NCBI RefSeq assembly: GCF_016862575.1
Contig: NZ_BONF01000005.1
Span: forward strand, 62,001 to 126,000
From: Catellatospora bangladeshensis
GTDB lineage: Bacteria > Actinomycetota > Actinomycetes > Mycobacteriales > Micromonosporaceae
Reading direction: 5' to 3'
Length of the DNA stretch: 64,000 nucleotides
Position numbers and translations under genes: made by a program. Positions 36,743-45,995 of the stretch are shown here, piece after piece. The notes beneath the pieces are model-generated. The model did no database searches. It had not been told where the DNA came from and saw nothing but the letters and a program-made list of their open reading frames with translations. The stretch's first letter is position 1. The number at the start of each line of letters is the position of its first letter.

Positions 36743-38445
36743 GAGCCGTCGGCGGCGACGAGGTCGTCGTGGGGGCCGAGTTCGATGATGCGGCCGTCCT
36801 CGACGACGGCGACGCGATCGGCGTCGTGGGCCGAGAAGAGGCGGTGCGCGATCGCGACGACGGTGCGCCCGTCCAGCACGGCGGCCAGGGAGCGTTCCAG
36901 GTGGCGGGCGGCGCGCGGGTCGATCAGCGAGGTGGCCTCGTCGAGCACCAGTGTGTGCGGGTCGGCCAGCACCAGCCGGGCCAGCGCGAGCTGCTGCGCC
37001 TGGGCGGGCGAGACCTCGTGCTTCCCGCTGCCTACCTCGGTGGCCAGGCCCGCGGGCAGGTCGTCGACCCAGTCCAGGGCGTCGACGGCGGCCAGCGCCC
37101 GGCGGATCTCGGCGTCGTCGGCGGACGGCTTGGCCAGGGCCAGGTTGTCCCGCAGCGTGCCCAGGAAGACGTGGTGCTCCTGGGTGACCAGCGCGACGTG
37201 GCCGCGCAGCTCCTCCAGCGGCAGCTCGACCAGGGGCGCGCCGCCGACCGCGACGGTGCCGGTGCGCGGCCCGTCGATGCCCGCGAGCAGCCGCCCCAGC
37301 GTCGACTTGCCCGCGCCGGACGGGCCGACCATGGCCAGCCGCTCGCCGGGGGCGATGGTCAGGTCGACGCCGTGCAGCACGTCGCGGCCCTGGGTGTACG
37401 CGTACCGCACGTCGCTCGCGGTGAGCCGCTCGGAGTCCGGCCGCGCGTCGCCGGGCGTGCGGTCGTCGCCGACCTCGGCCACGCCCAGCAGCCGGGCCAG
37501 CGACGTCGCGCCGACCTGCAGCTCGTCGGCCCAGCCGAGCAGCCGGTCGATCGGCTCGACGAGCTGCTGCACGTAGAACACCGCCGTGACGACCTGCGCC
37601 AGCTCGGCCCAGCCCTGGATGTAGAACCAGCCGCCGAGGAACAGCGTGGCCACCACCGGCAGCACGAAGCCGACCTCGACCACCGGCCAGAACACGGTGC
37701 GCAGCCCGAGCGTGCCCCGCTCGGCCAGGTACTGCTCGTGCAGGTCGTGGTCGGTGCGGGCGATGCGGCGGGCGCCGGTGCGCAGCGCCTCGGTGGTGCG
37801 CGCGCCGTCGAAGGTCTCGGTGAGCCCGTCGATGACCTCGGAGGAGGCGGCGTTCTCGCGCAGGTACGCCTTGGGGGCGCGGCGCAGGTACCACCGCGCG
37901 CCGCCGATGATGATCGGCGCGCCGACCAGGCAGGGCAGGGCCAGCAGCGGGGACAGCCAGATCAGCGCGCCCGCGGTCAGGATCAGGGTGACCGCGGCGA
38001 TCAGGCTCTCCGGCACGCCGCGGCGCACGCTGTGGGACAGCTGCGCGACATCCCGGCTGGTACGCGTGACCAGGTCCCCCGTGCCCGCCCGTTCCACCGT
38101 GGACAGCGGAATGGCCAGCACCCGGTCCACGAACTCCTCGCGCAGCTCGGCCAGCACCCGCTCGCCCAGGTTCGCCGAGGAGAACGCGGCGAACCGGGTG
38201 AGCACTGCCTGCACCAGCACGAAGACCACCAGCGCGACGGCGATGCCGTCGACCGCCGACACGGTGGTGCCGTGCTCGATCGCGCCGATCAGCCGCCCCA
38301 GCAGGAACGGGGTGACCAGGCCCGCGAGCGCGGCCAGGCCGTGCAGCGCGACCACCCGGAACAGCGGGCCGGTGTGCCGCCTGGTCAGCCGCCGGGCGTA
38401 GCGGCGTACCGCGGGCGCGTCGGCGACGGGCAACTGCACCCTCAT
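36709..38445 (-). CDS. ABC exporter subunit with intact Walker A but degenerate signature
   Basis: A 578-residue half-transporter: six membrane helices then an ATPase domain. The real start is ATG 38445 (MRVQLPVADAPAVRRYARR), overlapping the upstream subunit by ATGA; the very long open frame beyond it is shadow. The nucleotide domain has Walker A GPSGAGKST, Q-loop VTQEHHVF, Walker B LVLDEATS and H-loop IAHRL, all intact. The signature is VSPAQAQQLALAR instead of LSGGQ. It therefore supplies the catalytic nucleotide site, paired with the signature of the other subunit. The substrate is unknown; multidrug or lipid export is the family expectation. Confidence 0.92.
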   Translation of the reverse strand: MRVQLPVADAPAVRRYARRLTRRHTGPLFRVVALHGLAALAGLVTPFLLGRLIGAIEHGTTVSAVDGIAVALVVFVLVQAVLTRFAAFSSANLGERVLAELREEFVDRVLAIPLSTVERAGTGDLVTRTSRDVAQLSHSVRRGVPESLIAAVTLILTAGALIWLSPLLALPCLVGAPIIIGGARWYLRRAPKAYLRENAASSEVIDGLTETFDGARTTEALRTGARRIARTDHDLHEQYLAERGTLGLRTVFWPVVEVGFVLPVVATLFLGGWFYIQGWAELAQVVTAVFYVQQLVEPIDRLLGWADELQVGATSLARLLGVAEVGDDRTPGDARPDSERLTASDVRYAYTQGRDVLHGVDLTIAPGERLAMVGPSGAGKSTLGRLLAGIDGPRTGTVAVGGAPLVELPLEELRGHVALVTQEHHVFLGTLRDNLALAKPSADDAEIRRALAAVDALDWVDDLPAGLATEVGSGKHEVSPAQAQQLALARLVLADPHTLVLDEATSLIDPRAARHLERSLAAVLDGRTVVAIAHRLFSAHDADRVAVVEDGRIIELGPHDDLVAADGSYAALWRSWQS

Positions 38446-40142
38446 TCGACGCTCCTCGTGACCACGGCCCGGTAGCCGGGCTCGGCGGCCAGCAGCTCGC
38501 GGTGGGTGCCCTCGGCGGCGACCTTGCCGTCCTCCACGTACACCACGTGGTCGGCGCGGTCGAGCAGCAGCGGGCTGGTGGCCGCGACCAGGGTGGTCCG
38601 GCCCTGCCGCGCCTCGCCGAGCCGGCCGGCGATCCGGGCCTCGGTGTGCGCGTCCACGGCGCTGGTCGGCTCGACCAGGATCAGGATCGGCGGGTCCGCG
38701 ACCAGGGCGCGGGCCAGCCGCAGCCGCTGCTGCTGGCCGCCGGAGAACTCCCGCCCCCGCTCGGCGACGAACGCGTCCAGCCCGCCGGGCAGCGCGTCCA
38801 CGATCTCCTCGGCGGACGCGGCGTGCAGCGCCGCCGTGAGCCGCGCCTCGTCGCCGTGCCCGGCCGGGTCCAGCTCCTCGCGCAGCGGGCCGCTGAACAG
38901 CCGGGCGTTGTTGTCGGCGACCAGGATGCGGGCGCGCACCTCGTCGCGGGTGGCCTCGGCCAGCGGCACGCCGCCCAGGGTCACCTCGCCCTCGGCGTAG
39001 CGGCCGAGCCGGTCGGCGATCTCGATGGCGTCCTCGGGCCGGTCCGCGGCGAGCACGGTCAGCACGCCGGGGCGCAGCGTCAGGCCGGACTTCGCGTCGG
39101 CCAGCACGCCGTGCGCGGGCAGCTCCCGGGGCGCCGCCGGGCCGGTGATCTCCGGCTCCAGCCGCAGCACCTGCAGCACCCGGCCCGCCGACACGTGCCC
39201 GCGGGTCAGCTTCTCCAGCAGCTCGGCGAGCGTGCGCAACGGCATGATCAGGAACGCGGCGTATCCGTAGAAGCTGGCCAGCTCGCCGGGCTGGATCTCG
39301 CCGGTCACCGCCAGCCGCGCGCCGAGCCAGGTGACCAGCGCCAGGAACAGGCCCGGCATCAGCACCTGGATCGCCTCCAGCAGCGAGTCGATGCGCGCCG
39401 CCCGGATGCCCGCCGCGCGCAGCTCCTGCGACTGCTCCCGATACCGGTCGGCGAAGACCTGCTCGCCGCCGATGCCGCGCAGCACCCGCAGCCCGGCCAC
39501 GATGTCGACGGCCCGCCCGGTGAGGGTGCCCTGCTGGTCGCGGTACGCCTGCTGGCGGCGGTGCAGCGGCTTGATGAGCAGGCTGACCACCGCCATCTGC
39601 ACCGGCACGCCGAGCAGCACCACCAGGCCGAGCTTCACCGACGCGGTGAGCAGGATGACGGTGACGGTGATCAGGCTGACCACGGCGGCCGACCCGCGCG
39701 CGCTGATGTCGAGGGCGTTGCCGATGTGCGAGGTGTCGGCCGCGCCGATGGCGACCACCTCGCCCGTGGCCAGCCGCTTCGGCAGCGTCGCGCCCAGCCG
39801 GTTGGCGTGCCGCACCACGGCCTGCACGGTGCGGAAGTTCGCCGACATCCAGTTGAAGACGGCGTTGCGGTGGCGCATGATGCCGCTGCCCGCCTGCACC
39901 AGCCCCAGCAACAGGAACGCCCCGGCCCACTGGGCCAGGGCGGTGGTGTCGCGGGTGGTGATGCCGGCGTCGATGGCCTTGCCGATCACCATCGGCATCA
40001 GCGCCGCGGTGAGCATCCAGGTGATGCCGAAGAACATGCCGAACCCGATGGTCCGGGACTGATGCGAGGCCAGCCACCACAGGTATCTGGCGGCTGACCT
40101 GGTGTCGGGCGTGCCGGGATCGGCGACAGGTAAGGATCGCAT
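38442..40142 (-). CDS. ABC exporter subunit lacking Walker A, Walker B Asp and H-loop
   Basis: A 566-residue half-transporter starting at ATG 40142 (MRSLPVADPGTPDTRSAARYL). The membrane domain is normal. In the ATPase domain the P-loop is gone: LRPGVLTVLAADRPEDAIEI stands where GPSGSGKST should be. Walker B reads LILVEPTSAVD (Asp to Val) and the H-loop reads VAATSPLLL. The signature EFSGGQQQRLRLARA is perfect. This half cannot bind ATP canonically and can only complete the site of its partner. The reading frame is otherwise clean, so this is evolved degeneration, not a pseudogene. Confidence 0.9.
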   Translation of the reverse strand: MRSLPVADPGTPDTRSAARYLWWLASHQSRTIGFGMFFGITWMLTAALMPMVIGKAIDAGITTRDTTALAQWAGAFLLLGLVQAGSGIMRHRNAVFNWMSANFRTVQAVVRHANRLGATLPKRLATGEVVAIGAADTSHIGNALDISARGSAAVVSLITVTVILLTASVKLGLVVLLGVPVQMAVVSLLIKPLHRRQQAYRDQQGTLTGRAVDIVAGLRVLRGIGGEQVFADRYREQSQELRAAGIRAARIDSLLEAIQVLMPGLFLALVTWLGARLAVTGEIQPGELASFYGYAAFLIMPLRTLAELLEKLTRGHVSAGRVLQVLRLEPEITGPAAPRELPAHGVLADAKSGLTLRPGVLTVLAADRPEDAIEIADRLGRYAEGEVTLGGVPLAEATRDEVRARILVADNNARLFSGPLREELDPAGHGDEARLTAALHAASAEEIVDALPGGLDAFVAERGREFSGGQQQRLRLARALVADPPILILVEPTSAVDAHTEARIAGRLGEARQGRTTLVAATSPLLLDRADHVVYVEDGKVAAEGTHRELLAAEPGYRAVVTRSVE

Positions 40143-40197
40143 AGCGGCGCTGAACTTACTAAAGCGGCGCCGGGAACGCCAGTCGTTTTTCGCCTGT

Positions 40198-40887
40198 TCA
40201 CGCAGCCAGCAGGCCGGGCAGGTCACCCAGACGGCGTACCGTCTCGCCGGTCCAACCCGGATCGCCGTCGGCGTACTCCACGGTCCGGATCACGCGCATG
40301 CCCAGCGCCGCGGCCGCGTTCAGCTCGCCGCCCCAGCCGTCGCCGACGAAGACGCAGTCCTCCGGCGCCACCCCCAGGTCACCGCAGACCTTCAGGAAGA
40401 TCACCGGATCCGGCTTGACCGCGCCCAGCAGGCAGGAGAACGCGGCCACGTCGAACCGGGACGCCAGCGGCTGCCCGCGCCAGAGCGTCACCGTCTCCGT
40501 CGAGCAGTTGCTGACCAGCCCCAGCGGGTGGCCCAGCGCGCGCAGCCGGTCCAGCACCGCGAGCGTGCCCGCGGGCGGCCACAGCAGCTCGCGGCAGAAC
40601 CGCAGCCGGGTCACCTCCGCGAACCGCACCGCCTGCTCCGTCGGCTCGCCGCCCAGCCGGTACGCCAGGGTGCGGATCGTCTCGGCGAGGGTGCCGAACT
40701 CACCCCGCATCCGGGCCGACGTCGTGCCGCGGAACAGCGCCGCGAACGGCTCGGGCGGCACGCCCAGCGCCGCCGCCATCCGCCGGCTCACCTCGTCGCG
40801 CTGCTCCTGCGGCCGGTCCGGGAGCAGCGTCTCGTAGAGGTCGAAGAGGATCGCACCCCGCCGCCGCGCCCGCCGCATGTCCAGCAC
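40198..40887 (-). CDS. HAD-superfamily hydrolase
   Basis: A 229-residue phosphatase-like protein. Motif I is ILFDLYETLLP (the second Asp of DxD is Tyr-Glu, as in many dehalogenase-type members), motif II is LVSNCST, motif III the Lys in GAVKPDPVIF, and motif IV VGDGWGGELNAA. The substrate is unknown. GTG 40887 or ATG 40878 may be the start. It ends 55 bases from the start of the degenerate ABC subunit, on the same strand, so the three genes may form one unit. Confidence 0.85.
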   Translation of the reverse strand: MLDMRRARRRGAILFDLYETLLPDRPQEQRDEVSRRMAAALGVPPEPFAALFRGTTSARMRGEFGTLAETIRTLAYRLGGEPTEQAVRFAEVTRLRFCRELLWPPAGTLAVLDRLRALGHPLGLVSNCSTETVTLWRGQPLASRFDVAAFSCLLGAVKPDPVIFLKVCGDLGVAPEDCVFVGDGWGGELNAAAALGMRVIRTVEYADGDPGWTGETVRRLGDLPGLLAA

Positions 40888-40970
40888 GCGCAGAGGCTAC
40901 CGGAGTATGGGACGCGAGGGCACCGCTGTACGGCCGGGATCGGCGTCACGGGCGGACCGTTCCGCGTCGA

Positions 40971-41225
40971 TCACCGGTCGACGGGGGTGAAGTCCCAGAC
41001 GTGGGGCGAGCGGGCGGTGAGGTTGTCGGGCGGGTCGGGCAGCGGGCGCGGGTCGCTGCGCCAGCGGGAGATGACCACGATGCGCTGGTCGGTGGAGGAG
41101 AACACCTCGCTGGCGATGTGCAGCGGCTCGACCTCGATCCGCGGCACCGCCTCGTCGCATACCCAGTTCAGCAGGTCCGTGAAGGTGCGCGGGTATGCGC
41201 GCACCTCCCACATCCGCACGATCAC
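40971..41225 (-). CDS. Small dimeric alpha-beta barrel-like protein
   Basis: An 84-residue protein from GTG 41225 (VIVRMWEVRAYPRTFTDLLNW), preceded by GAGGG at seven bases. The pattern of a short strand, helix and strand (EVFSSTDQRIVVISRW) resembles antibiotic-biosynthesis monooxygenase-type or related ferredoxin-like barrels. I do not recognise a specific family, and the assignment is tentative. It lies just downstream of tsaD on the minus strand's other side, between tsaD and the HAD gene. Confidence 0.6.
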   Translation of the reverse strand: MIVRMWEVRAYPRTFTDLLNWVCDEAVPRIEVEPLHIASEVFSSTDQRIVVISRWRSDPRPLPDPPDNLTARSPHVWDFTPVDR

Positions 41226-41262
41226 GTCGTCGCCCTCAGCACCGGGCAAAGCTACACCTCCG

Positions 41263-42369
41263 CTATCGGCTCGTCCCGGCCAGTCCGCTCTCATGCGGCT
41301 GGCCAAGGGACTCCCCGACAGCGGCCACCAGCGTCAGCGGCATCGCGGAGTCGGCCGGGAAGTCCAGCTTGGACGGAGCGTTGCCGGCGGCCACCAGATG
41401 CGCCCCGAGCGCGGCGACCATGGCGCCGTTGTCCGTGCACAGCTTCGGCCGCGGCACCCGCACCGTGATGCCGTACTTCGCGGCGCGCTCGGCGGCCATC
41501 GCCTTCAGCCGCGAGTTCGCCGCCACGCCGCCGCCGATGACCAGGGTGTCGATGCCCTGCGTCCGGCAGGCGTCGATCGCCTTCATGGTCAGCACGTCGC
41601 AGACCGCGTCCTGGAAGCTCGCCGCCACGTCGTCGACCGGCACCGGCTCGCCGCTGCGCTCGCGCGCCTCCACCCAGCGGGCCACGGCCGTCTTCAGACC
41701 CGAGAAGGAGAAGTCGAACCGGTGCTCGACCAGGTCCTTCGGCGCCGTCAGGCCCCGCGGGAAGGTGATCGCGAGCGGGTCGCCGTTGCGGGCCGCCTTG
41801 TCGATCGGCGGGCCGCCCGGGAACGGCATGCCCAGCAGCCGGGCCACCTTGTCGAACGCCTCGCCGGCCGCGTCGTCGATGGTCGCGCCGAGCGGGGTCA
41901 CCCCGCGGGCCAGGTCGTCGACCCGCAGCAGCGACGAGTGCCCGCCGGAGACCAGCAGCGCGATCGCGGGCTCGGGCAGCGGCCCGTGCTCCAGGGTGTC
42001 CACCGCGACGTGCGCGGCCAGGTGGTTCACCCCGTAGATCGGCTTCTCGGCGGCCAGCGCCAGGCCCTTGGCCCCGGCGACGCCGACCAGCAGCGCCCCG
42101 GCCAGGCCCGGCCCGGCGGTCACCGCGATGGCGTCGATGTCGGCCAGGGTCACCCCGGCCTCGTCCAGGGCCCGGTGCAGCGTCGGCACCAGCGCCTGCA
42201 GGTGCGCGCGGCTGGCCACCTCGGGCACCACGCCGCCGAAGCGGGCGTGCTCGTCCACGCTGGAGGCGAGCGCGTCGGCCAGCAGGGTGTGCCCCCGCAC
42301 GATGCCCACGCCGGTCTCGTCGCAGCTGCTCTCGATGCCGAGGACGAGCGGCTCATCCTTCAAGGTCAC
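41263..42369 (-). CDS. tsaD: tRNA threonylcarbamoyladenosine transferase subunit TsaD
   Basis: A 368-residue enzyme that transfers the threonylcarbamoyl group to A37 of tRNAs reading ANN codons. The N-terminus is [17 protein letters not shown], the metal-site motif is [11 protein letters not shown], and VSGGHSSL and [12 protein letters not shown] complete the ASKHA fold. The start is GTG 42369, overlapping the rimI stop (GTGA). It is the last of three co-translated genes (tsaB, rimI, tsaD). Partner tsaE is in the divergent operon. Confidence 0.96.
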   Translation of the reverse strand: MTLKDEPLVLGIESSCDETGVGIVRGHTLLADALASSVDEHARFGGVVPEVASRAHLQALVPTLHRALDEAGVTLADIDAIAVTAGPGLAGALLVGVAGAKGLALAAEKPIYGVNHLAAHVAVDTLEHGPLPEPAIALLVSGGHSSLLRVDDLARGVTPLGATIDDAAGEAFDKVARLLGMPFPGGPPIDKAARNGDPLAITFPRGLTAPKDLVEHRFDFSFSGLKTAVARWVEARERSGEPVPVDDVAASFQDAVCDVLTMKAIDACRTQGIDTLVIGGGVAANSRLKAMAAERAAKYGITVRVPRPKLCTDNGAMVAALGAHLVAAGNAPSKLDFPADSAMPLTLVAAVGESLGQPHESGLAGTSR

Positions 42370-42806
42370 GGTTCTTCCCGTCTCATCACCAGGGCGTCGG
42401 TGTTGCTGGGCTGGTAGTAGCCCTTGCGTACGCCGATCGCCTCGAAGCCGTACGCGGCGTAGAGCCGCTGCGCGGCGGCGTTGTCCGCCGCGACCTCCAG
42501 CAGGATCTGCTTCACCCCGTGCCGCCCGGCCTCGGCGAGCAGCCCCTCCAGCAGCGCCCGGCCGATGCCGCGCCGCTGCGCGTCCCGGCGTACCGCGATG
42601 TTGTTGATCCAGCCTTCGCCCTGCCCGACGGCCAGCCCGGCGTAGCCGAGCACGGTGCCGTCGTCGTCCGTGGCGACCAGGTAGTGGTGCCCGTTGGCCA
42701 GCTCGTTCCAGAACATGGCCGCGGTCCACTGCTCGGCGCCGAACAGGTCCGCCTCGACCGGCAGCAGCTCGTCGATCTGCCACCACCGCAACCGGTCGAT
42801 CTTCAT
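42366..42806 (-). CDS. rimI: Ribosomal-protein-alanine N-acetyltransferase RimI
   Basis: A 146-residue GNAT acetyltransferase. The acetyl-CoA motif is [20 protein letters not shown], and the C-terminus [20 protein letters not shown] is characteristic of RimI, which acetylates the N-terminus of ribosomal protein S18 (and possibly other proteins). Both ends overlap neighbours by 4 bases, the standard tsaB-rimI-tsaD arrangement. Confidence 0.94.
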   Translation of the reverse strand: MKIDRLRWWQIDELLPVEADLFGAEQWTAAMFWNELANGHHYLVATDDDGTVLGYAGLAVGQGEGWINNIAVRRDAQRRGIGRALLEGLLAEAGRHGVKQILLEVAADNAAAQRLYAAYGFEAIGVRKGYYQPSNTDALVMRREEP

Positions 42807-43480
42807 CGCTCGCTCGCCGACAGCGCGGGCTTGCGGGCCGACGGCTCGACCGCGTCCGGGCGCCGCAGGTAGAGCGGCGTGAGCGGCTCGCTCGGCGCAC
42901 CTTCGCGGACCCGCTGCGCGGCGATCTCGACCAGCGCGCCCGGGTCGGGGAAACGCGCGTCGCCGACGGGCAGGCCGAGCTGGTCGGCGTACTTCTGCGC
43001 GCCCTCGCCCACGGCCGTGGTCACGCCGAACTCCGCGAGCCGGGGCGCCACGTCGGCGGGCTTGTCCACGGCCGGGCCGGTCAGCGGGCTGCCGTCGGCG
43101 TACACCGCCCAGTAGACCTCGCGGCGGCGGGCGTCCGTGGCGACCAGGGCCCGTCCCGTGGTGCGCAGGCCCAGCGCGTCCAGCGTGCAGACGCCGTACG
43201 CCGGGATGCCCAGCACCATCGTCAGCGACGCCGCGGTCATCAGCCCCACCCGCAGGCCCGTGAACGGCCCGGGACCCACTCCCGCGACGACCGCGGCCAG
43301 GTCCCGGGGCTTGACCCCGGCCTCGCCCAGCACCGCGTCGATCTGCGGCGCGAGCAGCTCCCCGTGCGCCCTGCCGTCCACCGCCGCCCGCTGCGCGAGC
43401 AGCGCATACCCCGACGGACCGACCTCCGCCAGCGCCGCCGTCACCGCCGGCGTAGCCGTATCCAGAACCAGCACCAACAC
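42803..43480 (-). CDS. tsaB: tRNA threonylcarbamoyladenosine protein TsaB
   Basis: About 225 residues; partner of TsaD in t6A synthesis. Landmarks are [36 protein letters not shown], and [16 protein letters not shown]. It has the ASKHA fold but lacks the TsaD metal site. The start is uncertain among several GTG codons; 43480 and 43501 are both possible. It heads the minus-strand tsaB-rimI-tsaD operon, divergent from alr. Confidence 0.92.
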   Translation of the reverse strand: MLVLVLDTATPAVTAALAEVGPSGYALLAQRAAVDGRAHGELLAPQIDAVLGEAGVKPRDLAAVVAGVGPGPFTGLRVGLMTAASLTMVLGIPAYGVCTLDALGLRTTGRALVATDARRREVYWAVYADGSPLTGPAVDKPADVAPRLAEFGVTTAVGEGAQKYADQLGLPVGDARFPDPGALVEIAAQRVREGAPSEPLTPLYLRRPDAVEPSARKPALSASER

Positions 43481-43514
43481 GCCACCCACCCTACTGCCCA
43501 CCCCACCCCACCCG

Positions 43515-43576
43515 GTTGATCATGAACCTATGGCAAGGCTCGGCGGCGTGTCGCGGACACAGCCTCCTGATCGACT
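43515..43576. repeat. Intergenic repeat, family 3, copy B
   Basis: GTTGATCATGAACCTATGG, about 13 bases, GGCGTGTCG, ending TCCTGATCGAC. It resembles the copy at 30234. It lies between the divergent tsaB and alr starts. Confidence 0.75.
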
Positions 43577-43648
43577 TCCGGCCGCCCGTTGTGGGACGGC
43601 GCGCGGCCCTGGGCGGTGTGCGGCGTACTGCTGGGTAGGCTGGGACAC

Positions 43649-44785
43649 ATGTGGCAAGGCGACGCTCAATCCCAGGTCGTGGTCGACCTCGACGCGATCC
43701 GCGCGAACGTGGCCACGCTGCGGTCGCACACCACCGCGCAGGTGATGGCCGTGGTCAAGGGCGACGGGTACGGGCACGGCATGGTCCCCGCCGCCCGCGC
43801 CGCGCTGTCCGGCGGCGCGACCTGGCTCGGCGTGTGCACCCTGGAGGAGGCCTTCGGCCTGCGCGACGCCGGCCTGACCGCCCCCGTGCTGTCCTGGCTG
43901 TGGCTGCCCGGCCAGCCCGTGGGCCGCGCGATCGAGCGTGACGTCGATCTCAGCGTGGCCAGCCTGTCCCAGCTCGCGGCCGTGCTCGCCGGGGCGCGCG
44001 AGGCCGGTCGCGCCGCGCGGCTGCACCTCAAGATCGACACCGGGCTGTCCCGGGGCGGCGCCACCGCGCAGGAGTGGCCGCAGCTCGTCGAGGCCGCCGC
44101 CAAGGCCCAGGCCGACGGGTACGCCGAGATCGTCGGCGTGTGGAGCCACTTCGTGTACGCCGACGCCCCCGGCCACGAGACCATCGACCTGCAGCTCGCC
44201 GGTTTCACCGATGCGCTCGGCGTCGCGTTGCGCCTCGGCGTCGAGCCGCAGCTGCGCCACATCGCGAACTCGGCCGCCACGCTCACCCGCCCCGACACCC
44301 ACTTCGACCTGGTCCGGCCCGGCATCGCGGTGTACGGCCTGTCCCCCGTCGAAGACCCGGCGATCCGCGCCTCGCTGCGCCCCGCGATGACCGCCCGCGC
44401 CCGGGTGCTGCTGGCCAAGCGCCTGCCCGCCGGGCAGGGCATCTCGTACGGGCACACCTACGTCACCGAGCGCGAGTCGACCGTGGCGCTGGTGCCGCTC
44501 GGTTACGCCGACGGGGTGCCCCGGCACGCCTCCAACAGCGGCCCGGTGCTGCTCAACGGCGCCCGCTACACCGTCGCCGGCCGGGTGTGCATGGACCAGT
44601 TCGTGGTCGACGCCGGGGACGCGCCGGTCGCCGAGGGCGACGAGGTGATCCTCTTCGGGCCGGGCGACCGCGGCGAGCCCACCGCCGACGACTGGGCCGA
44701 GGCCGTCGGCACCATCAACTACGAGATCGTGACCCGCTTCGGCAGCTCCCGGGTCCCGCGCGTGTACCGCGGTGATGACGCATGA
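43649..44785 (+). CDS. alr: Alanine racemase
   Basis: A 378-residue PLP enzyme making D-alanine for the cell wall. The PLP-binding Lys is Lys37 in AVVKGDGYGHG, and the catalytic Tyr is in GISYGHTYVT. The start ATG 43649 (MWQGDAQSQVVVDLDAIRAN) is preferred over 43589, whose extra codons precede the core. It heads an operon with a hydrolase and tsaE, as is usual in actinobacteria. Its stop overlaps the start of a 25-codon ORF (ATGA). Confidence 0.95.
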   Translation: MWQGDAQSQVVVDLDAIRANVATLRSHTTAQVMAVVKGDGYGHGMVPAARAALSGGATWLGVCTLEEAFGLRDAGLTAPVLSWLWLPGQPVGRAIERDVDLSVASLSQLAAVLAGAREAGRAARLHLKIDTGLSRGGATAQEWPQLVEAAAKAQADGYAEIVGVWSHFVYADAPGHETIDLQLAGFTDALGVALRLGVEPQLRHIANSAATLTRPDTHFDLVRPGIAVYGLSPVEDPAIRASLRPAMTARARVLLAKRLPAGQGISYGHTYVTERESTVALVPLGYADGVPRHASNSGPVLLNGARYTVAGRVCMDQFVVDAGDAPVAEGDEVILFGPGDRGEPTADDWAEAVGTINYEIVTRFGSSRVPRVYRGDDA

Positions 44786-44859
44786 GCGAGCCTTGCGAGC
44801 GAACCGGCTGGCATGTCTCCGCTCAGGCACGCGACGAGCGCGGCGAGGAGCGGGCATGA
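44782..44859 (+). CDS. Possible 25-codon relay ORF between alr and the hydrolase
   Basis: ATG 44782 overlaps the alr stop and its TGA overlaps the ATG of the hydrolase, both as ATGA. The frame (MSEPCERTGWHVSAQARDE, then RGEERA) is uninterrupted and contains the hydrolase SD. It resembles the 14-codon ORF before psd, and both end GAGGAG-C(A/G)G-GCATGA. It may exist to carry ribosomes across the gap rather than to make a peptide. Confidence 0.35.
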   Translation: MSEPCERTGWHVSAQARDERGEERA

Positions 44860-45995
44860 GCGACACGACCACCGAGAGCAAGGCCGTGGAGAAGGCGGCG
44901 GGCGGCAGGCGGCGGGCCGGGCTGATCGGTGCCGTGATCGGTGTCGCCGCGGCCGGCGTCGCCGCGGGCGTCGCCGTCGAGCGGCTGGTCGTCCGGCGCA
45001 CCCGGGAGAAGCCGGAGGGCGACCCGTACGCCGACGAGCCCTTCGGCCGCCTGCCCTACGACGAGACGCTCACCGTCACCACCGACGACGGCGTCGAGCT
45101 GCACGTCGAGATCGTCGAGCCGGTCGACGGGATCGCGGTCGAGCCGCTGCGCCCCGGACCGCCCGAGCCGACCATCATCTTCGTCCACGGCTTCTGCCTC
45201 GACCAGGGCACCTTCCACTTCCAACGCAAGGCCCTGGACGCGCTCGGCGAGCACCGCATGGTCTTCTACGACCAGCCCGGCCACGGCCTGTCCACCGCGC
45301 TGCACGAAGGCGAGTACGAGCTGCCCGCGCTCGGCGACGCGCTCTACGACGTCATCAAGGCCACCGCCCCGGTCGGGCCGATCGTGCTGGTCGGCCACTC
45401 GATGGGCGGCATGGCCATCATGGCCTGCGCCGAGCAGCACCCCGACCTGTTCGCCGACCGGGTGGCGGGCGCCGTGCTCATGGCCACCAGCGGCGGCCAG
45501 CTCGACGGCATCAGCTACGGCAACCTGCCCAACATCCTCAACCGGGCCAGCGGCCCGCTGCTCGGCCTGCTCACCGGCGCGGCCCGGTTCACCGGCCCGA
45601 TGATCGACGCGGCCCGGCAGGCCAGCACCGACCTCGCCTGGCTGCTGACCAGGCGGTACGGCTTCGGCGGCGACAAGCCCAGCCCGGCGCTGGTGTCGTA
45701 CGTGGAGCAGATGAACTCGCGGACCAGCACCGAGACCGTCGCCCGCTACATCCGCACCATCAACAGCCACGCCCGCTACCCCGCGCTGCGCGCCCTCAAC
45801 CAGGTGCCCGTGCTGGTCATCTGCGGCGACTGCGACCTGATCACCCCGGTGGCGCACTCCGAGGAGATCTGCCGGCTGCTGCCGCACGCCAAGATGGTGC
45901 TCATCCCCGACAGCGGGCACGTGACCATGCTGGAGCACGCCGACGAGGTCAACCAGGCACTGATCACCTTCCTGGACGAGCTGGAGCTCCGATGA
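44856..45995 (+). CDS. Membrane-anchored alpha/beta hydrolase
   Basis: About 379 residues. An N-terminal membrane helix (LIGAVIGVAAAGVAAGVAVE) precedes an alpha/beta-hydrolase fold with FVHGFCLDQGTFHF, the nucleophile elbow VGHSMGGMAIMAC, an acid region VICGDCDLITPV, and the catalytic His in DSGHVTMLEH. The start is ATG 44856 with GGAG seven bases upstream. Genes of this type sit between alr and tsaE in many actinobacteria; the substrate is unknown. Its stop overlaps tsaE by 4 bases. Confidence 0.9.
   Translation: MSDTTTESKAVEKAAGGRRRAGLIGAVIGVAAAGVAAGVAVERLVVRRTREKPEGDPYADEPFGRLPYDETLTVTTDDGVELHVEIVEPVDGIAVEPLRPGPPEPTIIFVHGFCLDQGTFHFQRKALDALGEHRMVFYDQPGHGLSTALHEGEYELPALGDALYDVIKATAPVGPIVLVGHSMGGMAIMACAEQHPDLFADRVAGAVLMATSGGQLDGISYGNLPNILNRASGPLLGLLTGAARFTGPMIDAARQASTDLAWLLTRRYGFGGDKPSPALVSYVEQMNSRTSTETVARYIRTINSHARYPALRALNQVPVLVICGDCDLITPVAHSEEICRLLPHAKMVLIPDSGHVTMLEHADEVNQALITFLDELELR

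Noticed and set aside
38445-40080. Extension of the second ABC subunit to 1123 residues (a fused full transporter)
   Set aside because: The extra part is Arg/Ala/Gly-rich out-of-frame sequence over the first subunit, which is encoded in another frame.
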